A stretch of DNA of 64,000 nucleotides. It comes from an uncultured Bacillota bacterium. GTDB taxonomy: Bacteria > Bacillota > Clostridia > Lachnospirales > Lachnospiraceae. Position numbers and translations under genes: made by a program. Below, in pieces: positions 46,231-55,339 of the stretch. Each line of letters begins with the position of its first letter. Within the stretch, counting starts at the first letter, position 1. The notes under the pieces were generated by a model. That model was not told the DNA's origin, did no database searches, and saw only the letters and a program-made list of their open reading frames with translations. Where the stretch lies: contig CAJKMA010000002.1 of NCBI GenBank assembly GCA_905200905.1, positions 21,105 to 85,104 on the forward strand. The letters run 5' to 3'.

Positions 46231-47220
46231 ATGAAACTGATTATTCAGATTCCATGTTATAACGAGGCTGAGACATTGGAGATTGCTTTAAATGCTCTGC
46301 CGAAACATATTGACGGTATTGATGTGATCGAGTATCTGATTATAAATGACGGAAGTAAGGATGACACGGTTGAAGTTGCAAAAAAATGGGGTGTTAACTA
46401 TGTTGTGAATTTTCGTAACAACAAAGGGCTTGCCCGTGGATTTATGGCCGGTCTTGATGCCTGCCTTAGAAATGGAGCGGATATTATTGTCAACACAGAT
46501 GCAGATAATCAGTATTGCGGCGATGATATAGAAAAGCTGGTGCAGCCAATCTTAAGAGGGGAAGCAGGTATGGTAGTGGGAGAAAGACCAATTGACCAGA
46601 CAGAACATTTTTCTCCACTGAAGAAAAAACTGCAGCACTTGGGAAGTTGGGTGGTAAGAAAAGCATCCAAAACGAATATTCCAGATGCACCAAGTGGGTT
46701 CCGTGCATACAGCAGAAGTACAGCCATGAGAATGAATGTTATCAATGAATATACGTATACGCTGGAAACAATTGTACAGGCCGGAAGAAATAAGATGGCA
46801 GTTACATCTGTGCCAATTCGTACCAATCCGGAGTTGCGTAAATCGAGACTGTTTCACAGCATGTTTGGTTATGTGAAAAAATCAATGCTCACCATCATCC
46901 GTGCTTATATGATGTATAAACCATTGGCCGTCTTTTCCGGTATTGCAGCAATTTTTTGTATCACTGGAGTGGGAATAGGAGCAAGATATCTCTGGTTTTT
47001 TGCAAATGGAGATGGGGGCGGTCACACGCAGTCCCTGATTTTGGCTAGTATGTTGATTATTATCGGTGTACTTGCCGGAGTAATTGGCCTGTTGGCAGAT
47101 GTTGTAGCAGCGAACAGGAAACTCCTACAGGAGATTCAATTTGAATTGCGGCGTATGGATTATGGTCCGGGGCATGAAAATCGGAAGAAGGAGCAGACAA
47201 ATGAAACAGAAGTTGAGTAG
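46231..47220 (+). CDS. GT2 polyprenyl-phosphate sugar synthase (DPM1/GtrB-like)
   Basis: A 329-residue protein: a GT-A domain with 'LIIQIPCYNEAETLEIALNALP', 'LIINDGSKDDTVEVA', 'NKGLARGFMAGLDACLRNGADIIVNTDADNQY' (DXD-like) and 'SGFRAYSR', then two C-terminal spans (about 225-250 and 268-292). This layout is that of enzymes that put hexose onto undecaprenyl phosphate for use outside the membrane. The ATG at 46231 has a GAGAGG site; the longer frame from 46180 overlaps ugd. It could supply donor to the four GT-C enzymes. Sugar not known. Confidence 0.82.
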   Translation: MKLIIQIPCYNEAETLEIALNALPKHIDGIDVIEYLIINDGSKDDTVEVAKKWGVNYVVNFRNNKGLARGFMAGLDACLRNGADIIVNTDADNQYCGDDIEKLVQPILRGEAGMVVGERPIDQTEHFSPLKKKLQHLGSWVVRKASKTNIPDAPSGFRAYSRSTAMRMNVINEYTYTLETIVQAGRNKMAVTSVPIRTNPELRKSRLFHSMFGYVKKSMLTIIRAYMMYKPLAVFSGIAAIFCITGVGIGARYLWFFANGDGGGHTQSLILASMLIIIGVLAGVIGLLADVVAANRKLLQEIQFELRRMDYGPGHENRKKEQTNETEVE

Positions 47221-48358
47221 TCCTTTGAAAAAAATCATTATGATTGGGCCTGTGTATCCGTATAAGGGAGGAATTTCTCATTACACCGGCCTTATGAACA
47301 GAAGTCTGTCCGAAAAATATGAGACTGTCATGATTTCCTACAAGATGCAATATCCAAAGTTTCTGTTCAAAAAAGAGCAGAGAGATTATGAAAATGACAG
47401 CTTTAAAATCGAAAATACACAGTATTTAATCAATACAGCAAATCCATTTAATCTAATTAGCACATCTAGGAAAATTCGAAAGATGAAACCGGATGTGGTG
47501 ATTTTTCAGTGGTGGCATCCGTATTTTTCACCATGCTATTGGATTATGGAAAAATGTCTTCATGGAATCAAGAAAATGTTTGTATGTCATAATGTATTTC
47601 CCCATGAAAGATTTCCTATGGATAAATTTTTGACGAAAATGGTGCTGAAATCAGGGGATTGTTTTATTACCCATTCAGCCAAAGATGCAAAGGACTTATT
47701 AACCATTAAGAAGACAGAAAATGTGGTACAGGCGGTACATCCTACCTATAATGCCTTCAAATTTGAAAATTTAACAGCAGAAGAAGCAAGGAAACGTCTA
47801 AATATCAAGGAAGAGGAACATGTACTTTTGTTCTTTGGATTTGTAAGGGAATATAAAGGATTGAAGCATTTATTAAGAGCAATGCCGGAATTGAAGAAAA
47901 CAGATCCAAAGATTAAGTTGCTGGTAGTTGGCGATTTTGGAGAAGATGAACCGGAATATATGGACTTGATTTCCAAGCTTGACATCAAGGATGTTTTGGC
48001 AATTTACAAAGGGTATATTCCGGATAAAGAAGTGGAGCAATATTTTGCTGCAAGTGATTTGGTAGTGCTGCCGTACGAGTCAGCGACACAAAGCGGTGTA
48101 GTGCAGATGGCGTACGGATTTGGGAAACCTGTATTAGTAACAGAAGTAGGAGGATTACCGGATGTAGTGACAGATCAAAAGACCGGCTATGTAGTGACAC
48201 CGAAATGTCCGGGAGAAATTGCTGAAAAAGTACAGGAATTTTTTGCGAAGCATAGAGCAGAAGAATTTTCAGAGCATATCAAAGCAGAAGAATACAAATT
48301 TTCATGGGACAGAATGCGGGAACATGTGGAAACATTATATGAAAAAGCAAACAGATAG
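47201..48358 (+). CDS. GT4 family glycosyltransferase
   Basis: A 385-residue GT-B enzyme. 'IIMIGPVYPYKGGISHYTGLMNRSL' opens it; 'HVLLFFGFVREYKGLKHLLRAMPEL', 'LLVVGDFGEDEPEYMDLI' and 'LVVLPYESATQSGVVQMAYGFGKPVLVTEVGGLPDVV' form the donor site. AAGGAG lies 8 nt before the ATG at 47201, which overlaps the preceding gene by 20 nt; the frame from 47141 is rejected. Specificity unknown. Confidence 0.87.
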   Translation: MKQKLSSPLKKIIMIGPVYPYKGGISHYTGLMNRSLSEKYETVMISYKMQYPKFLFKKEQRDYENDSFKIENTQYLINTANPFNLISTSRKIRKMKPDVVIFQWWHPYFSPCYWIMEKCLHGIKKMFVCHNVFPHERFPMDKFLTKMVLKSGDCFITHSAKDAKDLLTIKKTENVVQAVHPTYNAFKFENLTAEEARKRLNIKEEEHVLLFFGFVREYKGLKHLLRAMPELKKTDPKIKLLVVGDFGEDEPEYMDLISKLDIKDVLAIYKGYIPDKEVEQYFAASDLVVLPYESATQSGVVQMAYGFGKPVLVTEVGGLPDVVTDQKTGYVVTPKCPGEIAEKVQEFFAKHRAEEFSEHIKAEEYKFSWDRMREHVETLYEKANR

Positions 48359-48375
48359 TAGAAACGAGGAATAAA

Positions 48376-49689
48376 ATGAATATTATATTACTCTCAGGTG
48401 GAAGTGGAAAACGATTATGGCCATTGTCAAATGATGTTCGGAGCAAACAGTTCATCAAACTGTTTAAAGACGAAGAAGGAAACTATGAGTCCATGGTACA
48501 GCGTGTATATCGACAGATACAGTCTGTAGATGAGCATGCAAATATAACAATTGCCACCAGTAAGTCACAGGCAAGTGCAATTAAAAATCAGTTAGGGGAA
48601 AAGGTGGAAATCTGTGTAGAACCCTGCAGAAGAGATACATTCCCGGCAATTTTGCTTGCATCTGCCTATCTTCACGATGAACTTGGGGTATCAGAAAATG
48701 AGTGTGTAGTTGTGTGTCCTGTTGACCCATATGTAGACAATACCTATTATGAAGCAGTGAAACAATTAGAAGAACTAGTAAGTAAGAATACAGCAAATCT
48801 GACACTTATGGGAATCGAGCCTACGTATCCAAGTGAAAAATACGGATATATTATTCCTGAATCCTCTGAGAAAGTCAGCGTAGTAAAAGAATTTAAAGAA
48901 AAGCCAGATACAGAAACAGCAAAGAAATATTTGGGTATGAGAGCACTTTGGAACGCAGGTGTATTTGCATTCCGTCTGGGATATCTTTTGGAGAAGGCTC
49001 ATAGTTTTGTTGATTTTACGGATTATCGTGAATTATATGAAAAATATGAAACCCTTACAAAGATTAGTTTTGATTATGCAGTTGTGGAAAAAGAGTCCAG
49101 TATTCAGGTTATGAGATATCATGGAGATTGGAAAGATGTGGGTACATGGAATATGATGGCAGAAGTTATGGCAGATGACATCAAAGGAAAAGCGATTATG
49201 GATGAAACTTGTCATAATACTCAGATTATCAATGAATTAAATATTCCAATCTTGTGTATGGGATGTAAGGATATGGTGATTGCTGCAAGCGGAGACGGTA
49301 TTCTGGTGTCTGATAAAGAGCGCAGTGGTTATATGAAGCCATATGTAGAAAAAATAGGTAGTGAGGCTATGTTTGCTGAAAAATCATGGGGAACTTACAC
49401 GGTTATGGATGCACAGCCAGGCTCTATGACTGTAAAAGTTTCTATGAATGCGGGAAACCAGATGAGTTATCACAGCCATCATTATCGAGAAGAAGTGTGG
49501 ACGGTTATTGGAGGAAGCGGAATTGCGGTAGTAGATGGGATGGAGCAGATGCTTCGCACGGGTGATGTGCTTACGATTGCAGCTGGATGTAAACATACTG
49601 TGAAGGCAACTACGAATTTAGATATTATAGAAGTCCAGTTAGGTGAAAGCATCAGTGCGGAGGATAAGTATAAACACCCATTTGAATAA
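48376..49689 (+). CDS. manC: Mannose-1-phosphate guanylyltransferase with C-terminal cupin domain
   Basis: A 437-residue protein. The nucleotidyltransferase domain starts 'NIILLSGGSGKRLWPLSNDVRSKQF' (signature G-x-G-x-R-L-W-P). Also present are 'CPVDPYVDN' and 'VVKEFKEKPDTETAKKYL'. The C-terminal 110 residues are a cupin of the phosphomannose isomerase type II kind ('SYHSHHYREEVWTVIGGSG', 'RTGDVLTIAAGCKHTVKA'). It makes GDP-mannose from mannose-1-P and GTP and might also isomerise fructose-6-P, although a separate isomerase gene follows 20 nt later. The locus thus encodes a full GDP-mannose pathway. Confidence 0.92.
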   Translation: MNIILLSGGSGKRLWPLSNDVRSKQFIKLFKDEEGNYESMVQRVYRQIQSVDEHANITIATSKSQASAIKNQLGEKVEICVEPCRRDTFPAILLASAYLHDELGVSENECVVVCPVDPYVDNTYYEAVKQLEELVSKNTANLTLMGIEPTYPSEKYGYIIPESSEKVSVVKEFKEKPDTETAKKYLGMRALWNAGVFAFRLGYLLEKAHSFVDFTDYRELYEKYETLTKISFDYAVVEKESSIQVMRYHGDWKDVGTWNMMAEVMADDIKGKAIMDETCHNTQIINELNIPILCMGCKDMVIAASGDGILVSDKERSGYMKPYVEKIGSEAMFAEKSWGTYTVMDAQPGSMTVKVSMNAGNQMSYHSHHYREEVWTVIGGSGIAVVDGMEQMLRTGDVLTIAAGCKHTVKATTNLDIIEVQLGESISAEDKYKHPFE

Positions 49690-49709
49690 AACAGATTCAG
49701 GAGAAAAAA

Positions 49710-50672
49710 ATGGAAATCATGAAGCTTCTGCCCGCAGGGCAAGATTATCTCTGGGGAGGAGAGCGATTAAAAAAAGAATTCGGAAAAACATTGCCTCTGA
49801 CACCTTTGGCAGAAACCTGGGAATGTTCTGTGCATCCGGATGGATTAAGCAGGATTGGAAACGGGAAGTTTCAAGGGAAAACATTAGCAGATGTTTTAAA
49901 AGAGCATCCTGAGTATATGGGAAGTAAAATGGAAGCAGAAAGTGAATTACCAATTTTGGTAAAATTTATTGATGCGAAACAGGATTTGTCAGTGCAGGTG
50001 CATCCTGACGATGACTATGCAAGAAAACACGAATATCAAAATGGAAAGACAGAAATGTGGTACATTGTGGATGCAGAAGATGATGCCAGCCTGATTTATG
50101 GTTTTGCACATCCTGTGACAAAAGAAATCTTAAATCGTGCCATAGAAACAGAGACACTTGGAAAACATTTACAAAAAGTAAATGTTAAAAAGGGTGATGT
50201 TTATTATGTCCCCGCTGGAACTGTTCATGGAATCGGAAAAGGAACCCTAGTGGCAGAGATTCAAGAGAGCTCCAATGTAACATATCGTGTATATGATTAT
50301 GACAGAAAAGACAAAAACGGAAAGAAAAGAGAACTTCATTTTGATAAGGCTGTAGAGGTCATGGACATGCATGTTGCTGAGGATGTACACCAAAAACCAA
50401 GGTTGGTACATTATTATCCGGGATGTTCCAGAGAAATATTGTGTCGATGTCAATATTTTGAAACCGAGCGCATTCGAATGCGAACAGAAAATTCATTTAC
50501 TGTGATGGATGCATCCTTCCAGGTATTGCTTTGTCTTGATGGAAAGGGACGGATTTCAGATGAGAGGGAATCCTTCCTTACGTTTCAAAAAGGAGACTGT
50601 CTATTTTTGCCTGCAGGAATAGGCAGATGTGAGCTGCAAGGAGAGGCAGAATTATTAAAAGTGAGATGCTAA
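49710..50672 (+). CDS. manA: Mannose-6-phosphate isomerase, class I
   Basis: A 320-residue zinc enzyme converting fructose-6-P to mannose-6-P. It begins 'LLPAGQDYLWGGERLKKEFGK', and 'ETWECSVHPDG', 'ILVKFIDAKQDLSVQVHPDDDYA' (about 78-100) with the zinc His, 'KTEMWYIVDA' and 'YVPAGTVHGIG' (about 169-179) are family blocks. AGGAG lies 6 nt before the ATG. A short overlapping frame at 49643-49912 is a shadow and not a gene. It sits between manC and the mutase and supplies the first GDP-mannose step. Confidence 0.92.
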   Translation: MEIMKLLPAGQDYLWGGERLKKEFGKTLPLTPLAETWECSVHPDGLSRIGNGKFQGKTLADVLKEHPEYMGSKMEAESELPILVKFIDAKQDLSVQVHPDDDYARKHEYQNGKTEMWYIVDAEDDASLIYGFAHPVTKEILNRAIETETLGKHLQKVNVKKGDVYYVPAGTVHGIGKGTLVAEIQESSNVTYRVYDYDRKDKNGKKRELHFDKAVEVMDMHVAEDVHQKPRLVHYYPGCSREILCRCQYFETERIRMRTENSFTVMDASFQVLLCLDGKGRISDERESFLTFQKGDCLFLPAGIGRCELQGEAELLKVRC

Positions 50673-50706
50673 AGAATCTTTATAAGTACAGGAGATTTCA
50701 GATAAA

Positions 50707-52404
50707 ATGAGAGAGTGGATAACTGCAGAATATGACAGGTGGTTAAAATATGGAAGAGAAAACCAGGAATTAATAGAGGAACTTTTGGAAATGAAAGCAC
50801 AGGAGGAGAAAATCCAAGATGCTTTCTATAAAAACTTGGAGTTTGGAACAGGCGGACTAAGAGGTATTTTGGGAGCAGGAACCAACCGCATGAATGTATA
50901 TACCGTAGCAAAAGCTTCTCAGGGGCTGGCGGATTATGTGAATGAGAAGTTTTCAGAAGAACAAAGAAGTATAGCAGTAAGCTATGATTCACGTATTCAT
51001 TCAAAGGATTTTGCTGAAACAGCAGCACAGGTATTTGCAGCGAATGGAATTCAGGTGTATATATATGATGAACTCATGCCAACTCCCTGTTTGTCATTTG
51101 CAGTGAGGGAATTAGGATGTGCGGCAGGAGTTATGGTAACAGCATCTCATAATCCGGGTGAATACAATGGGTACAAAGTATATGGTGCAGATGGATGTCA
51201 GATTACAACAGAAGCAGCTAAGGAGATTTATGAAAAGATAGAAAGGAATGATATCTTTACACAGGTATCTCAGATTTCTCTGGAAGAAGCAAAAGACAAT
51301 CATAAGGTCAACTATATTCCGGCGGCGGTCTATGAAAAATTTTTACAATGTGTACAAGAACAGTCTGTATTAGGGGAGAAGGAAGAAATCGATAAAAACG
51401 TATCTATTGTATATTCTCCGCTAAACGGAACTGGATTAAAGCCGGTTCTTGATTCTTTGAAAAGAGCCGGGTACGGACAGATTACAGTTGTAAAAGAACA
51501 GGAAAAACCCGATGGAAGATTTCCAACCTGTCCTTATCCGAATCCGGAAATCAGAGAAGCAATGTCTCTTGGAATGGGATATGCAAAAAAAGTTCATGCT
51601 GATTTATTATTAGCCACGGATCCGGATTGCGACAGAGTTGGAATTGCAGTTGTGAATCCTAAGGGAGAATACCAGCTTCTTTCAGGAAACGAAACAGGGC
51701 TTTTGTTGTTAGACTATATTTGTTCTCAAAAAATGATACATGCAGCAATGCCAGAGCATCCTGTATTGGTGAAAACCATTGTGACAACAGATTTGGCAGA
51801 AAAGATTGCCGATAAATACGGGGTTCAGACTGTGAATGTATTGACCGGATTCAAATTTATTGGAGAACAGATAGGACTTTTAGAAAAAGAAGGAAGAAAA
51901 TCAGATTATATCTTTGGCTTTGAGGAAAGCTACGGATATTTATCAGGTACTTATGTAAGGGATAAGGATGGAGTAAACGCGTCTGTTTTAATTTGCGAAA
52001 TGTTTGCGTTTTATAAAACAAAAGGTGTGAATCTCCTAGATAAATTGAAGGAATTATATGCAGAGCATGGGTACTGTATGAACCAGCTTCATACATATAA
52101 ATTTCAGGGAGAAGAAGGGATGCACCGTATGGAAAATATTATGGAACAGTTACGAAACGGAGCGTTTTCTCTGAAAACAGGGACGATAAAAGAAGTTTTA
52201 GATTATAAGACAGGAATCGGAAACCTTCCAAAATCCAATGTGATTAAAATGGTGCTGGAGAACGGCAGTACGCTGGTAGTACGTCCTTCTGGAACAGAAC
52301 CAAAACTTAAGATTTACACCTCCATTCTCGGTTCGGATCAAGAGTCAGTGAAGCAGGTGGATGAAGAAATCGTTAGAAGTATTGAGAAATTATTTGAAAG
52401 ATGA
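50707..52404 (+). CDS. Phosphomannomutase/phosphoglucomutase
   Basis: A 565-residue alpha-D-phosphohexomutase. The active-site serine loop is 'MVTASHNPGEYNGYKVYG' (about 143-160), the metal loop is 'ATDPDCDRVG' (about 303-312), the sugar-binding loop is 'FGFEESYGYLSGTY' (about 403-416) and the phosphate-binding loop is 'VRPSGTEPKLKIY' near the end. The length and the N-terminal 'WITAEYDRWLKYG' match the larger Firmicute PgcA-type form. Between manA and manC it most likely makes mannose-1-P; glucose-1-P for UDP-sugars is also possible. It overlaps no gene, and the next start lies 10 nt past its stop. Confidence 0.92.
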   Translation: MREWITAEYDRWLKYGRENQELIEELLEMKAQEEKIQDAFYKNLEFGTGGLRGILGAGTNRMNVYTVAKASQGLADYVNEKFSEEQRSIAVSYDSRIHSKDFAETAAQVFAANGIQVYIYDELMPTPCLSFAVRELGCAAGVMVTASHNPGEYNGYKVYGADGCQITTEAAKEIYEKIERNDIFTQVSQISLEEAKDNHKVNYIPAAVYEKFLQCVQEQSVLGEKEEIDKNVSIVYSPLNGTGLKPVLDSLKRAGYGQITVVKEQEKPDGRFPTCPYPNPEIREAMSLGMGYAKKVHADLLLATDPDCDRVGIAVVNPKGEYQLLSGNETGLLLLDYICSQKMIHAAMPEHPVLVKTIVTTDLAEKIADKYGVQTVNVLTGFKFIGEQIGLLEKEGRKSDYIFGFEESYGYLSGTYVRDKDGVNASVLICEMFAFYKTKGVNLLDKLKELYAEHGYCMNQLHTYKFQGEEGMHRMENIMEQLRNGAFSLKTGTIKEVLDYKTGIGNLPKSNVIKMVLENGSTLVVRPSGTEPKLKIYTSILGSDQESVKQVDEEIVRSIEKLFER

Positions 52405-52414
52405 GGAGAAAAAA

Positions 52415-53542
52415 GTGGGAAAGAAAGTTCTGATTGTATGCGGACAGGAGATTGTTAAGGAACGTAATGACGGGGGAAAGCTGTGCAGTTATCGCAATTT
52501 TCAGCTCTTCCAGCATACTTTTGGAAAAGAAAATGTATACCTGATCATGTTTTCTAAATACAGAGACATAGACGAAAATCCTAATATTATCAGACTTCCT
52601 TATCATAAAAACAGCATAAACAAGGCACTGAACATTATTCAGGGGCATATGTTTACATCTGCTTCTGTAGAAAATAAAGTACTGGACTTTGTGGAAAAAC
52701 AGGGTATTGACTTTGTTGTTTTTGAACGTTCTATGTTTGGTTCTCTAGTTTCTAAGTTAAAGAAGAAATCAAACTGCAAAGTTGGAGTATTCATCCACAA
52801 TATCGAAAAACAATATTTTAAAAACAAACTGCTTCATAGGGGGCCGGTATACCTGCTTCCCTACCTGTGCGTAAAGCACAGTGAAAGCACTATGTTAAAA
52901 AAGACAGATTACATCATGACCCTGACAGAACGTGACTCCAGACTGCTTAGGGAAGAGTATGGTGTATCTGGTGATATTGTGTTGCCTATGAGTTTTCAGG
53001 ATCGCTATGATGATACCAGAAGTATCCAGAAAAAAGATGGAAAAAATCTGTTATTTATCGGTACCATGTTTCCTCCTAATTACGATGGAGTAAAGTGGTT
53101 CGTTGAACATGTAATGACAGAATTAAAAGAATACGATCTTCAGATTGTAGGAAAAAATTTTGAGCAAAAAAGAAAAGAATTAGAGCATGATAATGTGCAG
53201 GTGATCGGAACCGTCGACGATTTATCAGAATATTATTACTCTGATTCAGCGATGATCATGCCAATTTTTTACGGAGATGGTATGAAAATCAAAACTGCGG
53301 AAAGTATGATGTATGGAAGAATTATCTTTGCAGCAGATGAGGCATTAGAAGGATACGAAGCAGATGGAGTAGATGGAATCTACCGCTGCAATACAAAGGA
53401 AGAATTTATAGAAAATATTCGAAATTACTTTAAAAACAAGAAGGATGTCTGCTTTTCACAGGAAGTGAGAGCGTTGTTTATAAGAGAATATTCTTTTGAA
53501 AAACAGGTGGAATATTGTAAGAAAGAATGGAATTTGCAGTAA
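52415..53542 (+). CDS. GT4 family glycosyltransferase
   Basis: A 375-residue GT-B enzyme: 'KKVLIVCGQEIVKERNDGGKLCSYRNFQLFQHTFG' at the start, 'LLFIGTMFPPNYDGVKWFVEHVM' (about 210-232) and 'IMPIFYGDGMKIKTAESMMYGRIIFAADEALEG' as the donor-binding block. GAGGAG 6 nt before GTG 52415 supports this start; the frame from 52361 overlaps the mutase gene. 'GDGMKIKTAE' marks the subfamily close to those seen in other exopolysaccharide loci. Confidence 0.85.
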   Translation: MGKKVLIVCGQEIVKERNDGGKLCSYRNFQLFQHTFGKENVYLIMFSKYRDIDENPNIIRLPYHKNSINKALNIIQGHMFTSASVENKVLDFVEKQGIDFVVFERSMFGSLVSKLKKKSNCKVGVFIHNIEKQYFKNKLLHRGPVYLLPYLCVKHSESTMLKKTDYIMTLTERDSRLLREEYGVSGDIVLPMSFQDRYDDTRSIQKKDGKNLLFIGTMFPPNYDGVKWFVEHVMTELKEYDLQIVGKNFEQKRKELEHDNVQVIGTVDDLSEYYYSDSAMIMPIFYGDGMKIKTAESMMYGRIIFAADEALEGYEADGVDGIYRCNTKEEFIENIRNYFKNKKDVCFSQEVRALFIREYSFEKQVEYCKKEWNLQ

Positions 53543-53552
53543 GGGGAATTTA

Positions 53553-55337
53553 ATGAAAATATACGAGAGATTAAAGAAAAATGGCTTTGTCAAAGTCTTG
53601 TTTGTAACATTTTTTGTTTTTCAGTTTGTTCAAATATTTCAATTCGACTTTTTTGTACAGTCAGATGATTTTGGATATATAGCAAACACAGCATTTTTTG
53701 CAGGCTATAATTGGAATCCATATACAGGTAATATGACTCAGTATTTTAACATAGGATTTCCTATTACCGGAGCATTTGCTTTTCATCTGTTTGATGATGT
53801 AACATGGATTTACAGATGTTTGTTAGTTGTAATCATTATCTGGCAGTGTGCACTTATGTATCTTATATACAGACTGTCCTATGAGTTTTTTGAAATGACA
53901 AAAAATCAGGCAGGAGTCATTACGTTTCTCTTTAGCATTGGTACTATGGGGCCTCAAAATGGTCTGTATTATATGGCAGAAATCCCATTTACTTTGTTTT
54001 TTCTGCTTTCCTTATATCTTCTCTTGAGGGCAGGCTGTGCAGAAGGAAAAAAGAAAATTCTGTATTCGGTTCTCTGTGGAATGGCAGTTGCTTACAGTTA
54101 TACTGTTCATACCAGATTTTTAGTTCTGGCAGGAACGGTATTTATATGTATCCTTCTTTATCATCTTGTTTACAGAAAGAAGCTTGTACACTATATAGGA
54201 TTTCTGACAGCCTTTGGAATTTCATTTACCTTTTGTTCAAAGTGGGTGCAGTATGTGCAGGATACGTTATATAAGACAACAGTGGAAGGCAGAATCATTG
54301 ATGGAAATGATGCTCTGGCACGTTTAGGATACGTGGGAACTTTTTTAAATGTGTTTACTGATTTTGACAGAACCGTAGAGTTTGTCAGATATCTTCTTTC
54401 TCTTGTGGGTGTATATACGCTGATCACAGGTGGTCTTATCTGGGTGGCAGCAGTTGTTATTATCTGGAAATTGTTCAAGATGTGGAGAGAAAAGGACAAA
54501 ACATCCTATGGAAAAGCCTTTTTTGTGCTGGCAGTTAGTGGTATTATCAGTTTTTGCGGAATGAATTTCCTGACGGCATTAAACGGCACGGTGAATGTGG
54601 AAGAATATAAATGGCTTACCTATTTTCGATATGGACGACCTTTTGTGGGAGTCTTATTTATCATTGCACTGACCTGGTTGTTTAAAAATCAACTTTCCAA
54701 AGTGCAGATAGGAGTTGCCTACGGTGGTATCCTATTTTCTCTTTATATTGTGTTGCGTTTTACCATGAGAATGTTGGAGAATGCACCTATTGATGATGTG
54801 AGTCCGGTTGGTTGGATGCATTACTATTTTTATTGGGAAGGAGAAACACCGAGAGAGTATTTCCAAAAGGCTGTGATTGCCGTCTTTATTATCGGAACCT
54901 TACTTATGTTGTTCCTCTTTTTTAAGAAATGGTTTCTTGCAATGATGCTTTTTGTAGTGTTTTCCATTGCACTTACGATTTCCGAAAATACTTTCAATAA
55001 AAAAATCGGAGACAACAACTATGAAATGGTAGACGCAACTATCGACTTTATGGAAAAATATGAAGAAAAGATTCATGTGCCTGTTTATTTCTTACAGGGA
55101 ACCAATGCAGGAAGATTGCGTTTTGGTTTATATGATATACAGATGCAGTATCTTCTTTCAGAAGAAGAATTGGAAGAGATTGATTATGAAAACAGCATTT
55201 TACTCTCAGACAATCATGCATTAAAAGAAGGCAGGACTGTCAAAAACAGACCCAAATATCGTGTTGTTTTAGATGAACATGAATATATATATACATCAAA
55301 TGAAAAAATATATGAAATGATTACAGAGGAAAAATAA
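53553..55337 (+). CDS. GT-C type membrane glycosyltransferase
   Basis: A 594-residue polytopic protein with about 11-12 spans. D38-D39 of 'FVQSDDFGYIAN' lie in the first outside loop, the catalytic position of GT-C enzymes. The motif context ('TAFFAGYNWNPYTGN' then 'GFPITGAFAF') resembles that of the 42439 protein ('PAATWAGLDWSGN..' then 'GYGFVALLTP'), so they are probably distant paralogues. A soluble C-terminus of about 100 residues is outside. The ATG at 53553 follows AAGGGGA; the frame from 53496 overlaps the upstream gene. It is likely to use a polyprenyl-phosphate sugar. Confidence 0.72.
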   Translation: MKIYERLKKNGFVKVLFVTFFVFQFVQIFQFDFFVQSDDFGYIANTAFFAGYNWNPYTGNMTQYFNIGFPITGAFAFHLFDDVTWIYRCLLVVIIIWQCALMYLIYRLSYEFFEMTKNQAGVITFLFSIGTMGPQNGLYYMAEIPFTLFFLLSLYLLLRAGCAEGKKKILYSVLCGMAVAYSYTVHTRFLVLAGTVFICILLYHLVYRKKLVHYIGFLTAFGISFTFCSKWVQYVQDTLYKTTVEGRIIDGNDALARLGYVGTFLNVFTDFDRTVEFVRYLLSLVGVYTLITGGLIWVAAVVIIWKLFKMWREKDKTSYGKAFFVLAVSGIISFCGMNFLTALNGTVNVEEYKWLTYFRYGRPFVGVLFIIALTWLFKNQLSKVQIGVAYGGILFSLYIVLRFTMRMLENAPIDDVSPVGWMHYYFYWEGETPREYFQKAVIAVFIIGTLLMLFLFFKKWFLAMMLFVVFSIALTISENTFNKKIGDNNYEMVDATIDFMEKYEEKIHVPVYFLQGTNAGRLRFGLYDIQMQYLLSEEELEEIDYENSILLSDNHALKEGRTVKNRPKYRVVLDEHEYIYTSNEKIYEMITEEK

Positions 55338-55339
55338 GA

